The notes below the pieces were generated by a model. The model saw only the letters and a program-made list of their open reading frames with translations. It made no database searches and was not told where the DNA came from. The translations under genes were made by a program, and so were the position numbers. Positions 25,434-34,570 of a DNA stretch of 64,000 nt are shown in pieces. The first letter of the stretch is position 1; every line of letters begins with the position of its first letter. This DNA comes from JALQUO01 sp964529685 (GTDB taxonomy: Bacteria; Pseudomonadota; Alphaproteobacteria; Rickettsiales; Midichloriaceae), in NCBI GenBank assembly GCA_964529685.1, contig CAZGZC010000001.1:1-64000 (forward strand), in the 5' to 3' direction.

Positions 25434-27887
25434 TTAATTAATATTATCGATTAAAGTTTGTAAAAGATTGTTTGTAGTGTTAACGAATTTTGCAGCTATT
25501 GAGAAATTCTGCTGGTACTGAATTATTTTTATTGCTTCGTCATCAGTATTGACGCCTCTCACAGATGCATAGTTGCTTTCTAGCATCTCTTTTAGAGTCT
25601 CATCTCTTTTAGAGATTATCTCATTATTAATAGTTCTAATGTTATTTGCGCTAATTATATCTGATGCATAGTTATATATAGTGGTATTTCTTGTGTCTAT
25701 ATCATTTGTAGATTGAAAGTTTATATTCTGAGTACTAATTTTAGAATAACCTTCGACGAGAGATGTATCACCTATTCCTGCTGCAAAGAACAAAGCTGGT
25801 GCTGGTCCATTAATTCCAGCTCTATAAGCTTCCATTTTTCCTATTGATATAGCATTTGAAGACTGTTTTACAGCATCGCTTAATGTCATATAAGCCGCAA
25901 CATTGTTAATTGTCTCAGGTGTTGGAATTTTCGAACCACTCTTCGTCTTAAAGACAAAAATATCATTCAAACCAAATGCATAGCTTAAACCGCCTTTAAT
26001 TTCTGAATTGGTTGTAGAGACAATCTTAGAATTAAATTCATCAATTGCAACTCTGTTGTTACCTAAAACACTTTCTATATTTAAGAATCCTTTTTTATTA
26101 GGATCAGTAATGACAGCTCCATTATCATCTACAAGTGAAGCCTTAATGAGAGGTACACTTATATTAGAGGATAGCAATTTTGTCTCAGGATCACTACTAC
26201 TTGTAAGAGCGGAAGGAGTAAATCTCTTGCCACTCAAGCTATTTATTCCATTAAGCTCTTCCACTGTTGGAGCTGCTATTGTATATTCAACTGTTGCATC
26301 TGTCTCTACTCCATTGACAGTAGTTGTTATATTAACACTAATTATAATTGGATAATTTGAGATTGTATTGCTTAACTTGATTGAAGGACCACTATTAATA
26401 CCAGATCTAACTTGTGCACCATTAATAAGATCAAAATTATTATTATTAGTAACGTTGAGTGACACAGGTAAACCTGAGCTGTCAACGGCACTAGCGCTAT
26501 TAACTCTAAATTGCATATTGCTCACACCAGTTTGTTCTGAATAGCTTCTAAGATCAAAGTCCATTGTTAAGTTGCTTCCATTGGGATCCGATGAAATGCA
26601 AGACATATTTATTGAGTAAAAACCATTTATCTCTAGTCTATTACCTGTTGATGCAGCTCCAAAGTATTGATTTATTTCATTAATAAGTCCTGCAACATTG
26701 AAACTACCTTTGGTTGTATTTGTTGTGAATTGGCTAAGATCAAGGTTAAGAGCTGGTACTCTGCCACTACTTAACGTTATAGGTTTACCAGTTTGATCCA
26801 TGGGGTTAATAATTACATTACCATTCCCAATGATTTTATCGTTCATTGATATATATACTGTGCCATTAAGAGATTTTGTAGGAATGCAGCCATTACCTTT
26901 ATTGTGAACTGCATTAAATGAGTCGGCAATATTAAGTGATAATTGATCAAGTGTCTCAGAAACGCTAGGAATAATATTATCTCTTACTTTAAGTAAGCCA
27001 TAAATTTTACCAGACCCTAAATTATAGCTTAGATCATCTGTTTGATATCCATCTATAAAGACTGATTCAATAGCTTGTCCATCAAAAGATTTAGCTATAA
27101 GATGTACAGGACTTAGTTTTTTATCTTCTAATAAATCATTGATACTATTAACTGGATCATATCTAAAGCTATACAGTTGCTTACCAACTATTTCCTGTCC
27201 ATTATTCCTTATTGACACAGATAAAAAATCTCTATCGTTAAATTTATAATCAATATCAAAATAATTAGATAATTTCATTAGTGCAGCATCAGCTTCATCA
27301 GCTAGCTGTGTTGCTTCCAATGTGTTATTTGGAATAAGCATTCTACGAACATTTATCTGATGCATATCACTTAGGATTGCATTTACATCTTGTAAAGATT
27401 TAGATAGATCATAATCTATATTAAATCTCTTCTCCTGGAGTCCTAGAGCCATATTACTTATATAATTTACAAGCTTTGAGGCTTTATCACTTGCATCATT
27501 TCTCATACTGATATCGCTAGAATTAAGCGCAAGAGTATTGATTGAGTCATCAAATGCTCGTAAGTTATTATATAAACTATCGGTTGTATTTAGGGGTGAT
27601 GCCAGACTATCAGTGATCTCTTTGCAAACATTAGTTATATATTTGGAAGAGATTGAGCTTGCATTTGCATGAAATAAACTCCTTTGCATCAAATCATCAG
27701 TTCTGCGATTAATACTATTGATTTTCACCCCCTGAGGAGATCCATCAACAACTATCGAGCTTATTTCTGTAGATTTAGCTGTATATATCGGATTATCAGA
27801 ATTAGAGATATTTTGCATTGCAAGATTCATCTTTTTCTTATTTACTTCCATCGCAGAAGTCAGGATGCCTATTGTATTCGATGCCAT
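25434..27887 (-). CDS. flgK: Flagellar hook-associated protein 1 (FlgK)
   Basis: 817 residues, longer than the roughly 550 of E. coli FlgK. First junction protein between hook and filament, exported through the flagellar apparatus. The N-terminal rod-like motif is clear (AMEVNKKKMNLAMQNISNSD) as is the C-terminal helix NTDDEAIKIIQYQQNFSIAA followed by KFVNTTNNLLQTL, diagnostic for FlgK. The extra length lies in the central variable domain (about 300-640), full of Ser/Asn/Thr and beta strands. It heads the flgK-flgL pair; 47 bases separate it from the lipid A gene lpxI upstream, so they could share a transcript. Confidence 0.92.
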   Translation of the reverse strand: MASNTIGILTSAMEVNKKKMNLAMQNISNSDNPIYTAKSTEISSIVVDGSPQGVKINSINRRTDDLMQRSLFHANASSISSKYITNVCKEITDSLASPLNTTDSLYNNLRAFDDSINTLALNSSDISMRNDASDKASKLVNYISNMALGLQEKRFNIDYDLSKSLQDVNAILSDMHQINVRRMLIPNNTLEATQLADEADAALMKLSNYFDIDYKFNDRDFLSVSIRNNGQEIVGKQLYSFRYDPVNSINDLLEDKKLSPVHLIAKSFDGQAIESVFIDGYQTDDLSYNLGSGKIYGLLKVRDNIIPSVSETLDQLSLNIADSFNAVHNKGNGCIPTKSLNGTVYISMNDKIIGNGNVIINPMDQTGKPITLSSGRVPALNLDLSQFTTNTTKGSFNVAGLINEINQYFGAASTGNRLEINGFYSINMSCISSDPNGSNLTMDFDLRSYSEQTGVSNMQFRVNSASAVDSSGLPVSLNVTNNNNFDLINGAQVRSGINSGPSIKLSNTISNYPIIISVNITTTVNGVETDATVEYTIAAPTVEELNGINSLSGKRFTPSALTSSSDPETKLLSSNISVPLIKASLVDDNGAVITDPNKKGFLNIESVLGNNRVAIDEFNSKIVSTTNSEIKGGLSYAFGLNDIFVFKTKSGSKIPTPETINNVAAYMTLSDAVKQSSNAISIGKMEAYRAGINGPAPALFFAAGIGDTSLVEGYSKISTQNINFQSTNDIDTRNTTIYNYASDIISANNIRTINNEIISKRDETLKEMLESNYASVRGVNTDDEAIKIIQYQQNFSIAAKFVNTTNNLLQTLIDNIN

Positions 27888-27934
27888 ATTGTTTTAATTT
27901 TATTCATTAATATGCAGTATATTGAAGTGCCTAT

Positions 27935-28759
27935 TTATTTCAAGCCATATATAAAAATTCCACACTCATTTGCAAGAGATAGTGTTTTTCCTTTGTTTAA
28001 TATTAGACATGCACCACTTTCTAACCCTATACCTTTTATACCAAATTTACACATATTTTTAATTGTCTTTTCTCCAATACATGGCATATCCATCCTTTTA
28101 TCTTGATGAGGTTTACAGCGCTTTATTAAGACGGGTTCACTATTAATTTTTTGCTGTATTAATCCAGATCTTTTAATTAAATCATCTGTTCCTTCAACAG
28201 CTTCAATACCAAGTATTAAACCGTTTTGTATCACTAGAGCTTGCCCAACATCTAGTTTACATATTGTACCTAGCATTTTATATCCCTGTTCCATATCTTT
28301 GATATGACTTTTCTTAATTTGAATTTTTGTCATGTTACCAGGAGTAGCTAGTATATTCTCAGCAATTATTTCTGGCGAAATAACTTCGAAATTCTCATTT
28401 TCTAAAAACTTAATGATAGTTTGAGTTAAGCTTGTATCGCTCAGACCATTTCTTAAAATATTTGCCAAGAGCTTTGCTCCTTTAAAATCAAGGATTAGCT
28501 TTGGAATTGATGATCTTGTCACTTTACCAGCTAAAATTATATATTTTGCTCCGCTCTTCTTGATACTTTTAATAATTTGGCTAATACCATAAATAGGCAC
28601 TAGATCAAATTTTATTCCATCGAATAGATCTACATCAAACTGATCTTGTAGTCCTACAATATGTACATCTATATTATGTTCTATACAAGCATCATGTAGC
28701 TCACGTGGTAGCGTTCCTTCACCAGCTATAATTGCTATTTTACTAGGTAATGTGTCCAT
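27935..28759 (-). CDS. lpxI: UDP-2,3-diacylglucosamine diphosphatase LpxI
   Basis: 274 residues of the DUF1009/LpxI family, which hydrolyses UDP-2,3-diacylglucosamine to lipid X and UMP in place of LpxH in many alphaproteobacteria. Seen: the N-terminal KIAIIAGEGTLPRELHDACI, middle linker, and a C-terminal catalytic part with LILGIEAVEGTDDLIKR and KCKPHQ-type (KRCKPHQDKRMDMPCIG) segments including the active-site Asp. It follows lpxA by eight bases in the order lpxD-fabZ-lpxA-lpxI, the usual alphaproteobacterial arrangement; lpxB is not next to it. Confidence 0.93.
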   Translation of the reverse strand: MDTLPSKIAIIAGEGTLPRELHDACIEHNIDVHIVGLQDQFDVDLFDGIKFDLVPIYGISQIIKSIKKSGAKYIILAGKVTRSSIPKLILDFKGAKLLANILRNGLSDTSLTQTIIKFLENENFEVISPEIIAENILATPGNMTKIQIKKSHIKDMEQGYKMLGTICKLDVGQALVIQNGLILGIEAVEGTDDLIKRSGLIQQKINSEPVLIKRCKPHQDKRMDMPCIGEKTIKNMCKFGIKGIGLESGACLILNKGKTLSLANECGIFIYGLK

Positions 28760-28767
28760 AAGATTTT

Positions 28768-29577
28768 TTATTTCACGGCTGTACAGATTGGTCTAATTGT
28801 ATTTTCATTTAAGAACTTTATGACTTCTAAAACCTTTTCATTTAAACTATATTCTAACTCCACTTGTTTAATTCTAGCTTCTAAATTTCCCTCTGAAGAC
28901 CTAAAAATTTTTTTGTATGCTTGTTGCAAAGCAACAATATCATCATTTTTAATGCCATTTCTTCTTAAACCTCTAGTATTTACACCTAAAATTTTCGCTC
29001 TATCACCAGCAACACTAGCGTAAGGTACAACATCTTCAGTAACAGCGCTCACACCGCCAATAATTGAATATTTACCAATTCGTACGAATTGGTGAACTGC
29101 TGCTAATCCACCAATAATAACATTTTCTTCTATTATAACATGACCACCTAGAGTTGCATTATTTGACATTACAACGTTATTTCCTACTATACAGTCATGT
29201 GCCACATGGCTTGCTACCATTAATAGACAATTATTACCTATGGTTGTTTCCATTCTCCCAAATTTTGTTCCTCCATGTATTGTTACATGTTCTCTTATTG
29301 TGCAGTTTTGCCCAATTTTTACACGTGATTCCTCACCTTTATACTTTAGATCTTGGGGAATACAACCAAGTACAGCAAATGGAAAAATTTTTGTTTTATT
29401 ACCAATTTCTGTTTGCCCTTCTATATGAACGTATGCCTTTATCTCAACTTCATCACCTATCTTTACATCATCACCAATGAAGCAGAATGGACCTATCTTT
29501 ACATTATTGCCTAATTTAGCATGACTACTTACAACTGCCGTACTATGAATCATCTTTTCTTTCATTAATATCTTCAT
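28768..29577 (-). CDS. lpxA: UDP-N-acetylglucosamine O-acyltransferase LpxA
   Basis: 269 residues. First enzyme of lipid A synthesis; puts a 3-hydroxyacyl chain from ACP on UDP-GlcNAc. Left-handed beta-helix hexapeptides run from about 10 to 190 (HAKLGNNVKIGPFCFIGD and on), with the catalytic histidine in ASHVAHDCIVG and NNATLGGHV after it; a helical C-terminal domain follows. The ATG at 29577 overlaps the fabZ stop (ATGA); an inner ATG at 29553 that gives MIHSTAVVSS fits the family equally well. Confidence 0.95.
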   Translation of the reverse strand: MKILMKEKMIHSTAVVSSHAKLGNNVKIGPFCFIGDDVKIGDEVEIKAYVHIEGQTEIGNKTKIFPFAVLGCIPQDLKYKGEESRVKIGQNCTIREHVTIHGGTKFGRMETTIGNNCLLMVASHVAHDCIVGNNVVMSNNATLGGHVIIEENVIIGGLAAVHQFVRIGKYSIIGGVSAVTEDVVPYASVAGDRAKILGVNTRGLRRNGIKNDDIVALQQAYKKIFRSSEGNLEARIKQVELEYSLNEKVLEVIKFLNENTIRPICTAVK

Positions 29578-30017
29578 TTTTGTGCAAGTATTGCAGAGAA
29601 TTCTGCATCTGCTACTACTATATCATTGACTCTAGCCTCACCCTTTAGCTTCCATACATTATGTCTCGCAAATGTTTTATAGACTTTAAGATACATAGTG
29701 TCTCCTGGTTCAACTATTCTTCTAAAATGAGCCTTTTCAATTGACATAAGATAGATTGTTTTACCAGCCATCTCGCTCACTGTATTACCTACAAGTACTA
29801 CGCCTGTTTGAGCTAAAGCTTCTACAATTAAAACTCCTGGCATTACAGGATGGTTTGGGAAATGACCTTGGAAAAAAGGCTCATTTATTGTTACATTTTT
29901 AATTGCTATAGCACTCTCACCAGGTATAACATCTATTATTTTATCTACTAAGAGGAATGGATATCTATGTGGTAAGAGCTCCATTATAGTTTTAATACCA
30001 CTTTCGTTACTACTCAT
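29574..30017 (-). CDS. fabZ: 3-hydroxyacyl-[ACP] dehydratase FabZ
   Basis: 147 residues, hot-dog fold. Dehydrates 3-hydroxyacyl-ACP in fatty-acid elongation and so competes with LpxA for 3-hydroxyacyl-ACP, which explains the shared operon. The catalytic His is in LLPHRYPFLLVDK and the Glu in PGVLIVEALAQTG; GHFPNHPVMPG lies between. It overlaps lpxA by four bases. Confidence 0.96.
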   Translation of the reverse strand: MSSNESGIKTIMELLPHRYPFLLVDKIIDVIPGESAIAIKNVTINEPFFQGHFPNHPVMPGVLIVEALAQTGVVLVGNTVSEMAGKTIYLMSIEKAHFRRIVEPGDTMYLKVYKTFARHNVWKLKGEARVNDIVVADAEFSAILAQK

Positions 30018-30060
30018 GTTAATACTTATTAAACTTCATTAAAAGTTTATATAGCATATA

Positions 30061-30987
30061 TTATTTTATAGCATTTCGTAAAAAGACTGTTTGCTTATGC
30101 CAATCAATTATATTTATGGCTGGGAACCCCCCTACTTTTGCATTATCAGGTAAATCACTGGCAATACCGCTCTTTGCCGCTATTTGACACATATTACCTA
30201 TTTTGATGTGACCATTTATGCCAACTTGCCCTCCAATCATAACATAATCACCTATTACTGTACTTCCAGCTATACCAACTTGTGCACAGATTATACAATT
30301 TTTACCAACTACAACATTATGGCCTATCTGTACCAAGTTATCTATCTTTGTATAGTCACCTATAACTGTATTATCAATTGCACCGCGATCTATAGAGGTA
30401 TTTGCACCTATTTCAACTTCCTTACCTATTATGATTCTACCTAGTTGTTTGATTTTTTTAATATTACCTTTATCTCCCATAGTGAAACCAAAACCATCCT
30501 GACCTATTCTAACTCCTGGATGAATTATACAATTATCACCTATGTCGCAATTAGTCAGAGTGACACTATGACCAATTCTGACATTTTTGCCTATTTTGAC
30601 ATTTTCGCCAATATATACACATGATTCTATTCTAACATTTTCGTCAAGTTGAGCAGATTTGGAAATTACTGCAGATTCAGAAATTTCTGATAGATATTCA
30701 TCTTGATATAATAAATCTAATGTTTGAGCATAGGTTAAATATGGGTCTTTACAAATTATCTTCGTCACTTCTTGCCGCACTAAATGAGCATCTTCTTCTT
30801 TAATGAGGCAAACACCTGCTTGTGTGACTTTTAAAAAATCTATATATTTAGGATTGGAGTAAAAAGTTAATTGGTACTCATTTGCATTTTTAAGAGTTTG
30901 AACACCTTTTATTATTTTGTTTTTACCTATAAAAGAAAGATTTAATTGATTGACTATTTCTTCCACAGATTTAAACATAATTGACAT
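30061..30987 (-). CDS. lpxD: UDP-3-O-acylglucosamine N-acyltransferase LpxD
   Basis: 308 residues, third step of lipid A synthesis. An N-terminal uridine-binding domain (about 1-95) precedes the hexapeptide beta-helix (SAQLDENVRIESCVYIGENV) and the active-site histidine region VQIGHNVVVGKN. It heads the lpxD-fabZ-lpxA-lpxI run. An ATG at 30987 or an inner one at 30978 (MFKSVEEIV) can start it; ftsW begins at 30991 on the other strand, leaving almost no space between the two start codons. Confidence 0.94.
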   Translation of the reverse strand: MSIMFKSVEEIVNQLNLSFIGKNKIIKGVQTLKNANEYQLTFYSNPKYIDFLKVTQAGVCLIKEEDAHLVRQEVTKIICKDPYLTYAQTLDLLYQDEYLSEISESAVISKSAQLDENVRIESCVYIGENVKIGKNVRIGHSVTLTNCDIGDNCIIHPGVRIGQDGFGFTMGDKGNIKKIKQLGRIIIGKEVEIGANTSIDRGAIDNTVIGDYTKIDNLVQIGHNVVVGKNCIICAQVGIAGSTVIGDYVMIGGQVGINGHIKIGNMCQIAAKSGIASDLPDNAKVGGFPAINIIDWHKQTVFLRNAIK

Positions 30988-30990
30988 CGT

Positions 30991-32103
30991 ATGAATTTTT
31001 CGAATTTGTTTAGTTCGATAGATAATAAGCTATTCACAGCTATATGTCTACTGATGATCCTAGGTTTTATGATGATTATGGCTGCAAGTCCTGCTATTGC
31101 AGAGAGAATTTCAGTGCAACAATTTCACTTTATTGAGAAGCAGCTAGTCTATCTAATATTATCAGTAATAATCATTATAGTAGTCTCAGCAATCAATGAA
31201 AAGACTTTAAGATTTATCATCTTTTATGGTTTTGTATTAACTGTTGTTATGCTCATTGCTGTACTTATTATAGGAGATACTACAAAGGGTGCCAAAAGAT
31301 GGTTAAATATAGGTAGTTTTTCTTTACAGCCATCAGAGCTGCTTAAGCCATTTTATAGCTGTATTGTTGCAATGGTATTAGCAAGGAAAAAAGATGATCT
31401 TAAAAACTTTCTTGCATTAATAACTTTTCATCTATTTATTATTTTACTTCTACTATCTCAGCCAGATTTCGGTATGTTAGTCTTAATTTCAACTGTCTTT
31501 TTTATTCAGCTATTCATTGCAAATATTAATATTTTATGGCTCTTATTATTAAGTTTGATCTTTTTATTTGTAGCTGTAATTGCTTATTATCTATTACCAC
31601 ACGTTGCCAAACGAATTGCAGGATTCTTAGAATCTGATGATGGTGAGATAAGTTATCAGATTCAGAGATCTCTAGAGTCATATTATCAAGGAGGATTATG
31701 GGGTAAAGGACCAGGAGAAGGTACAATAAAATTTAAATTACCAGATGCTCATACAGATTTCATTTTTCCAGTCGCAGCAGAGGAATTAGGAATTGTATTC
31801 TCTATATTTATATTATTATTAATAATGTATATAGTTATCAAAAGTTTTATAGGAATACTTCAAATTAAAGATAGTCAATATAAGTTTTTTACAGGCTTCA
31901 CAATTATAAGTTATTTTGCTATCCAGTCTATCTTTAATATAGCAGTAACACTGAATTTAGTTCCTACAAAAGGAATGACATTACCATTCATTAGTTATGG
32001 TGGTTCTTCATTAATTGCACAATCTTTAATGTTTGGAATCTTTCTTAATATAACTAAAAGAAAGATTGTAAATGATGTTTTACCTATACACGCTAGATTT
32101 TGA
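30991..32103 (+). CDS. ftsW: FtsW-type lipid II polymerase/division protein
   Basis: 370 residues with about ten membrane helices, SEDS family. Polymerises septal glycan with a partner class B PBP. Seen: the first helix MILGFMMIMAASPAIAER, KGAKRWLNIGSFSLQPSEL, SQPDFGMLVL, GPGEGTIKFKLPDAHTDFIF and the C-terminal GMTLPFISYGGSSLIAQS. The KRWLNIG...QPSE and PDAHTDFIF blocks favour FtsW over RodA, though the division is not absolute. No murein genes adjoin it. Confidence 0.9.
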   Translation: MNFSNLFSSIDNKLFTAICLLMILGFMMIMAASPAIAERISVQQFHFIEKQLVYLILSVIIIIVVSAINEKTLRFIIFYGFVLTVVMLIAVLIIGDTTKGAKRWLNIGSFSLQPSELLKPFYSCIVAMVLARKKDDLKNFLALITFHLFIILLLLSQPDFGMLVLISTVFFIQLFIANINILWLLLLSLIFLFVAVIAYYLLPHVAKRIAGFLESDDGEISYQIQRSLESYYQGGLWGKGPGEGTIKFKLPDAHTDFIFPVAAEELGIVFSIFILLLIMYIVIKSFIGILQIKDSQYKFFTGFTIISYFAIQSIFNIAVTLNLVPTKGMTLPFISYGGSSLIAQSLMFGIFLNITKRKIVNDVLPIHARF

Positions 32104-32155
32104 AGAATTTGCAAAAAATCATCTTAAGAGTTAAAATAATTCATAAAAATACTTT

Positions 32156-32629
32156 ATGCATAAATATCCAATTACTTCTTCTGGTTTACAGAAGATGAAT
32201 GATGAATTAAATAAATTAAAGCATAGTGATCGCCCAAGAATAATACAAGCTATTGCAGAAGCTAAAGCTCAAGGAGATTTATCAGAAAATGCAGAGTATA
32301 CAGCGGCAAAGGAAGAACAAGGGATGATTGAAGCAAAGATAAGCGATCTAGAGAGTAAAATAGCTCTTGCAGAAGTAATTGAACCATCTGAGATTAAAAG
32401 TGATAAGATTCAGTTTGGAGCAACAGTTACCTTAAGTGAAGCTGATACAGCTAAGATAAAAAAATACAAGATTGTTGGTGATTTCGAGAGTGATATCAAT
32501 AAGGGATATATATCAATTTTTTCCCCACTAGCTCATGCAATGCTTGGTAAGAAGATTGGAGACGAAGTTGAGGTTACTACACCAAAAGGCATCAGATATT
32601 ATGAAGTCAATAAAATTGACTATTGCTAA
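32156..32629 (+). CDS. greA: Transcription elongation factor GreA
   Basis: 157 residues: an N-terminal coiled coil with the acidic tip (AKAQGDLSENAEYTAAKEEQ, including the conserved Asp/Glu pair that enters the RNA polymerase channel) and a C-terminal FKBP-like domain (SPLAHAMLGKKIGDEVEVTT). It stimulates cleavage of backtracked RNA. It stops inside the stop codon region of the convergent permease gene. Confidence 0.96.
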   Translation: MHKYPITSSGLQKMNDELNKLKHSDRPRIIQAIAEAKAQGDLSENAEYTAAKEEQGMIEAKISDLESKIALAEVIEPSEIKSDKIQFGATVTLSEADTAKIKKYKIVGDFESDINKGYISIFSPLAHAMLGKKIGDEVEVTTPKGIRYYEVNKIDYC

Positions 32630-33570
32630 GAAAGATTCAAGCAGCGTTCTGCTTTGTTGAATCTAAATAGTTTGTAGAAAGTTTTTTCAAAGACAACACA
32701 GAAATTACCAGCTAGAATCAGGATAATAGCAATTATTAGCTCAGGGGAAGGAATTTCGTCTTTGAATATATACATAGTTATCGCTATAATGATAACGCGC
32801 AAATAGCTGTGAGGTGACATTCTAACAACGCTGGAGAATTTATATGACAAAAATAGACAGACTACGCTTAATGTACCTATAACACCACTGCCTAGAACCC
32901 ATATAGTTTCTTCAGGGGTGATAGAATTCCACTTACCAACTGAGAGAGGTAATGCCATGAGCAGACCGAATAAAAAGCAGTACAATGCCTGCGTAAAGTG
33001 ATCATCTTGCGCTTCTGTTTGTTTTTTACAAATTATGTTGTAGCAAGAGAATGATACTGCTGCTATAACTGCTAATCCTATTCCTTTGAAATAATCAGAA
33101 GAAGTAGATATTGTAAGTTGATTCCTATTACCGTAGAGCATTACTAATATACCGCTAATACCAAAGCATAGTGCTATAATCCAATTAATTTTAATTTTTT
33201 CTCTAAGTAATGTTACTGCTAAATATGCTGTTATGACCGGAGATAGTTGTATAATAGTCATGACTTCACTTGCCCCAATAAACTTTAGCGCTTGCATCAT
33301 AGCTGGTATACCTATTGCGTTTGTGGCAGCTCTTAAAATATATGATTTTATCGAATGGACTTTAAATCTATTTTGTGTTTTGCTGATTCCAGGGAAAAAT
33401 ACTATAATGAGAAGAAGTGTGACAGCCGCTGCTAAAGCCTGCAAGATGTACTGTTGTTCAGTTGATAAATTACCAAGCTTTAGTTTCCAAATTAGAGATA
33501 CTATTGCAAAAGTAGCTATGTTAACTATTTTGAGGAAGGTCGCTAACCCATGTTTAATATCCTCGTTCAT
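32626..33570 (-). CDS. EamA/DMT-family permease
   Basis: 314 residues from the inner ATG at 33570 (322 from 33594). Ten predicted helices in two EamA repeats (about 15-140 and 160-295); typical segments are MTIIQLSPVITAYLAVTLLR and VLGSGVIGTLSVVCLFLSYK. Drug/metabolite transporter superfamily; Rickettsia has a member that imports S-adenosylmethionine, but substrate cannot be inferred from sequence alone. It is convergent with greA, with 4 bases shared at the stops. Confidence 0.85.
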   Translation of the reverse strand: MNEDIKHGLATFLKIVNIATFAIVSLIWKLKLGNLSTEQQYILQALAAAVTLLLIIVFFPGISKTQNRFKVHSIKSYILRAATNAIGIPAMMQALKFIGASEVMTIIQLSPVITAYLAVTLLREKIKINWIIALCFGISGILVMLYGNRNQLTISTSSDYFKGIGLAVIAAVSFSCYNIICKKQTEAQDDHFTQALYCFLFGLLMALPLSVGKWNSITPEETIWVLGSGVIGTLSVVCLFLSYKFSSVVRMSPHSYLRVIIIAITMYIFKDEIPSPELIIAIILILAGNFCVVFEKTFYKLFRFNKAERCLNLS

Positions 33571-33661
33571 ATGTAAAATTTTTATCTCTATCATATAGAT
33601 TATATAGATTCACTTTGCAATTAAAGAAGGAATTATGTGAGATAATTCATCTATTAAAGCT

Positions 33662-33698
33662 TATATAGTCTATCATTATATAGTCTATCACTATAGAC
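33662..33698. repeat. Short tandem repeat ending in a perfect hairpin
   Basis: TATAGTCTATCA-type units are repeated in tandem (about 33664-33690), and the second copy forms a perfect inverted repeat GTCTAT-CACT-ATAGAC (33683-33698). The hairpin covers the stop codon of the unknown gene at 33691-34407. It could stabilise or end that mRNA, but there is no T-run. Confidence 0.45.
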
Positions 33699-34407
33699 CT
33701 AGCGAGTTACCCTTTTTAAAAGTATTTTTGTCATCTGTAAAAGTATTTTTGTCATCTGTAAGTTTGCTAGTTATATTTCTTACTGCTTTTTGTATTGTGG
33801 CTCTAGTTTCAGTTGCAACACTAATTCCTAAGAAATCCTTGATTGCGTTAACAATTTTATCAAAAAATCCTCTAAATTCAGTATTTTGTTCAAGTTTTGT
33901 TTGTTTTGCTTTATCAAGTGGTTTCCCTTGAGAACTCATCGCTTTATATGCTCCTGCTAAAAGCGCTTCATCAACTTGCATTCCTTCATTTCTGCCTTTT
34001 ATTGCTTCATTATTGATTTTGCATACATCAAGGGTATCTAGCGATGACATTTCCCACATTTTCTTAAATTCTTGCTCACTATTTGTCATATTAAAAGATG
34101 TATATAATGCTTGCTTTATAACTTCAGAATTTGCTGCATTGTTGATGATTGCTTTGGTTGCATTAGTCTTGTTTGTAAGAGATGAGTTATCAATAATGTT
34201 AAGAATATTTTTTTGCAACGCTGGATTATTCACAATAGCTGCTAGCTGCACTATAGCTACTGGGTTTTTGGCAGCAGCATTAATGCAAGTTAATTGATCA
34301 TGCTCATTTAATATTGGAAAGTTTCCTAGATATTCACTTGAAATATAGCATCCTGTATGAGGATTTTTTTCTATTTCTTCTAAGATTTGATCTTTTGTGT
34401 TTTTCAT
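33691..34407 (-). CDS. Unknown 238-aa protein, effector-like, with a repeated C-terminal tail
   Basis: Soluble helical protein. Residues 1-135 look like helical repeats (AAAKNPVAIVQLAAIVNNPA, then NATKAIINNAANSEVIKQAL). An amphipathic aromatic segment (FRGFFDKIVNAIKDFLGISV) follows near residue 180. The tail carries a perfect 7-residue tandem repeat TDDKNTF, produced by a 21-bp DNA duplication at about 33719-33760. No signal peptide and no known domain. The pseudogene at 3462-3932 has a similar plan. A perfect 7-bp inverted repeat lies 66 bases upstream of its start. Confidence 0.65.
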   Translation of the reverse strand: MKNTKDQILEEIEKNPHTGCYISSEYLGNFPILNEHDQLTCINAAAKNPVAIVQLAAIVNNPALQKNILNIIDNSSLTNKTNATKAIINNAANSEVIKQALYTSFNMTNSEQEFKKMWEMSSLDTLDVCKINNEAIKGRNEGMQVDEALLAGAYKAMSSQGKPLDKAKQTKLEQNTEFRGFFDKIVNAIKDFLGISVATETRATIQKAVRNITSKLTDDKNTFTDDKNTFKKGNSLGL

Positions 34408-34473
34408 ATGTCTAATGTTTTTATTTTTACCTTATATTATATAATTAAATTTATAATAACATTATTTTTCCAA

Positions 34474-34494
34474 GTTGAATAAAAGAAATTCAAC
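34474..34494. promoter_or_regulatory. Inverted repeat between divergent genes
   Basis: GTTGAAT-AAAAGAA-ATTCAAC is a perfect 7-bp inverted repeat with a 7-base spacer, in the 163-bp gap between the unknown gene at 34407 and nuoB. The position would suit an operator serving either promoter; it may also be a transcript hairpin on either strand. Confidence 0.35.
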
Positions 34495-34570
34495 AAAAAA
34501 TAGTTTTCTATTTTGATTGTGGTTAAAAATTCACATTAACTAATTCATGTTATAGTTTAAGGAAAAATTT

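Noticed and set aside
26008..26355. 115-codon plus-strand frame inside flgK
   Set aside because: It is an antisense shadow of a low-complexity coding region.
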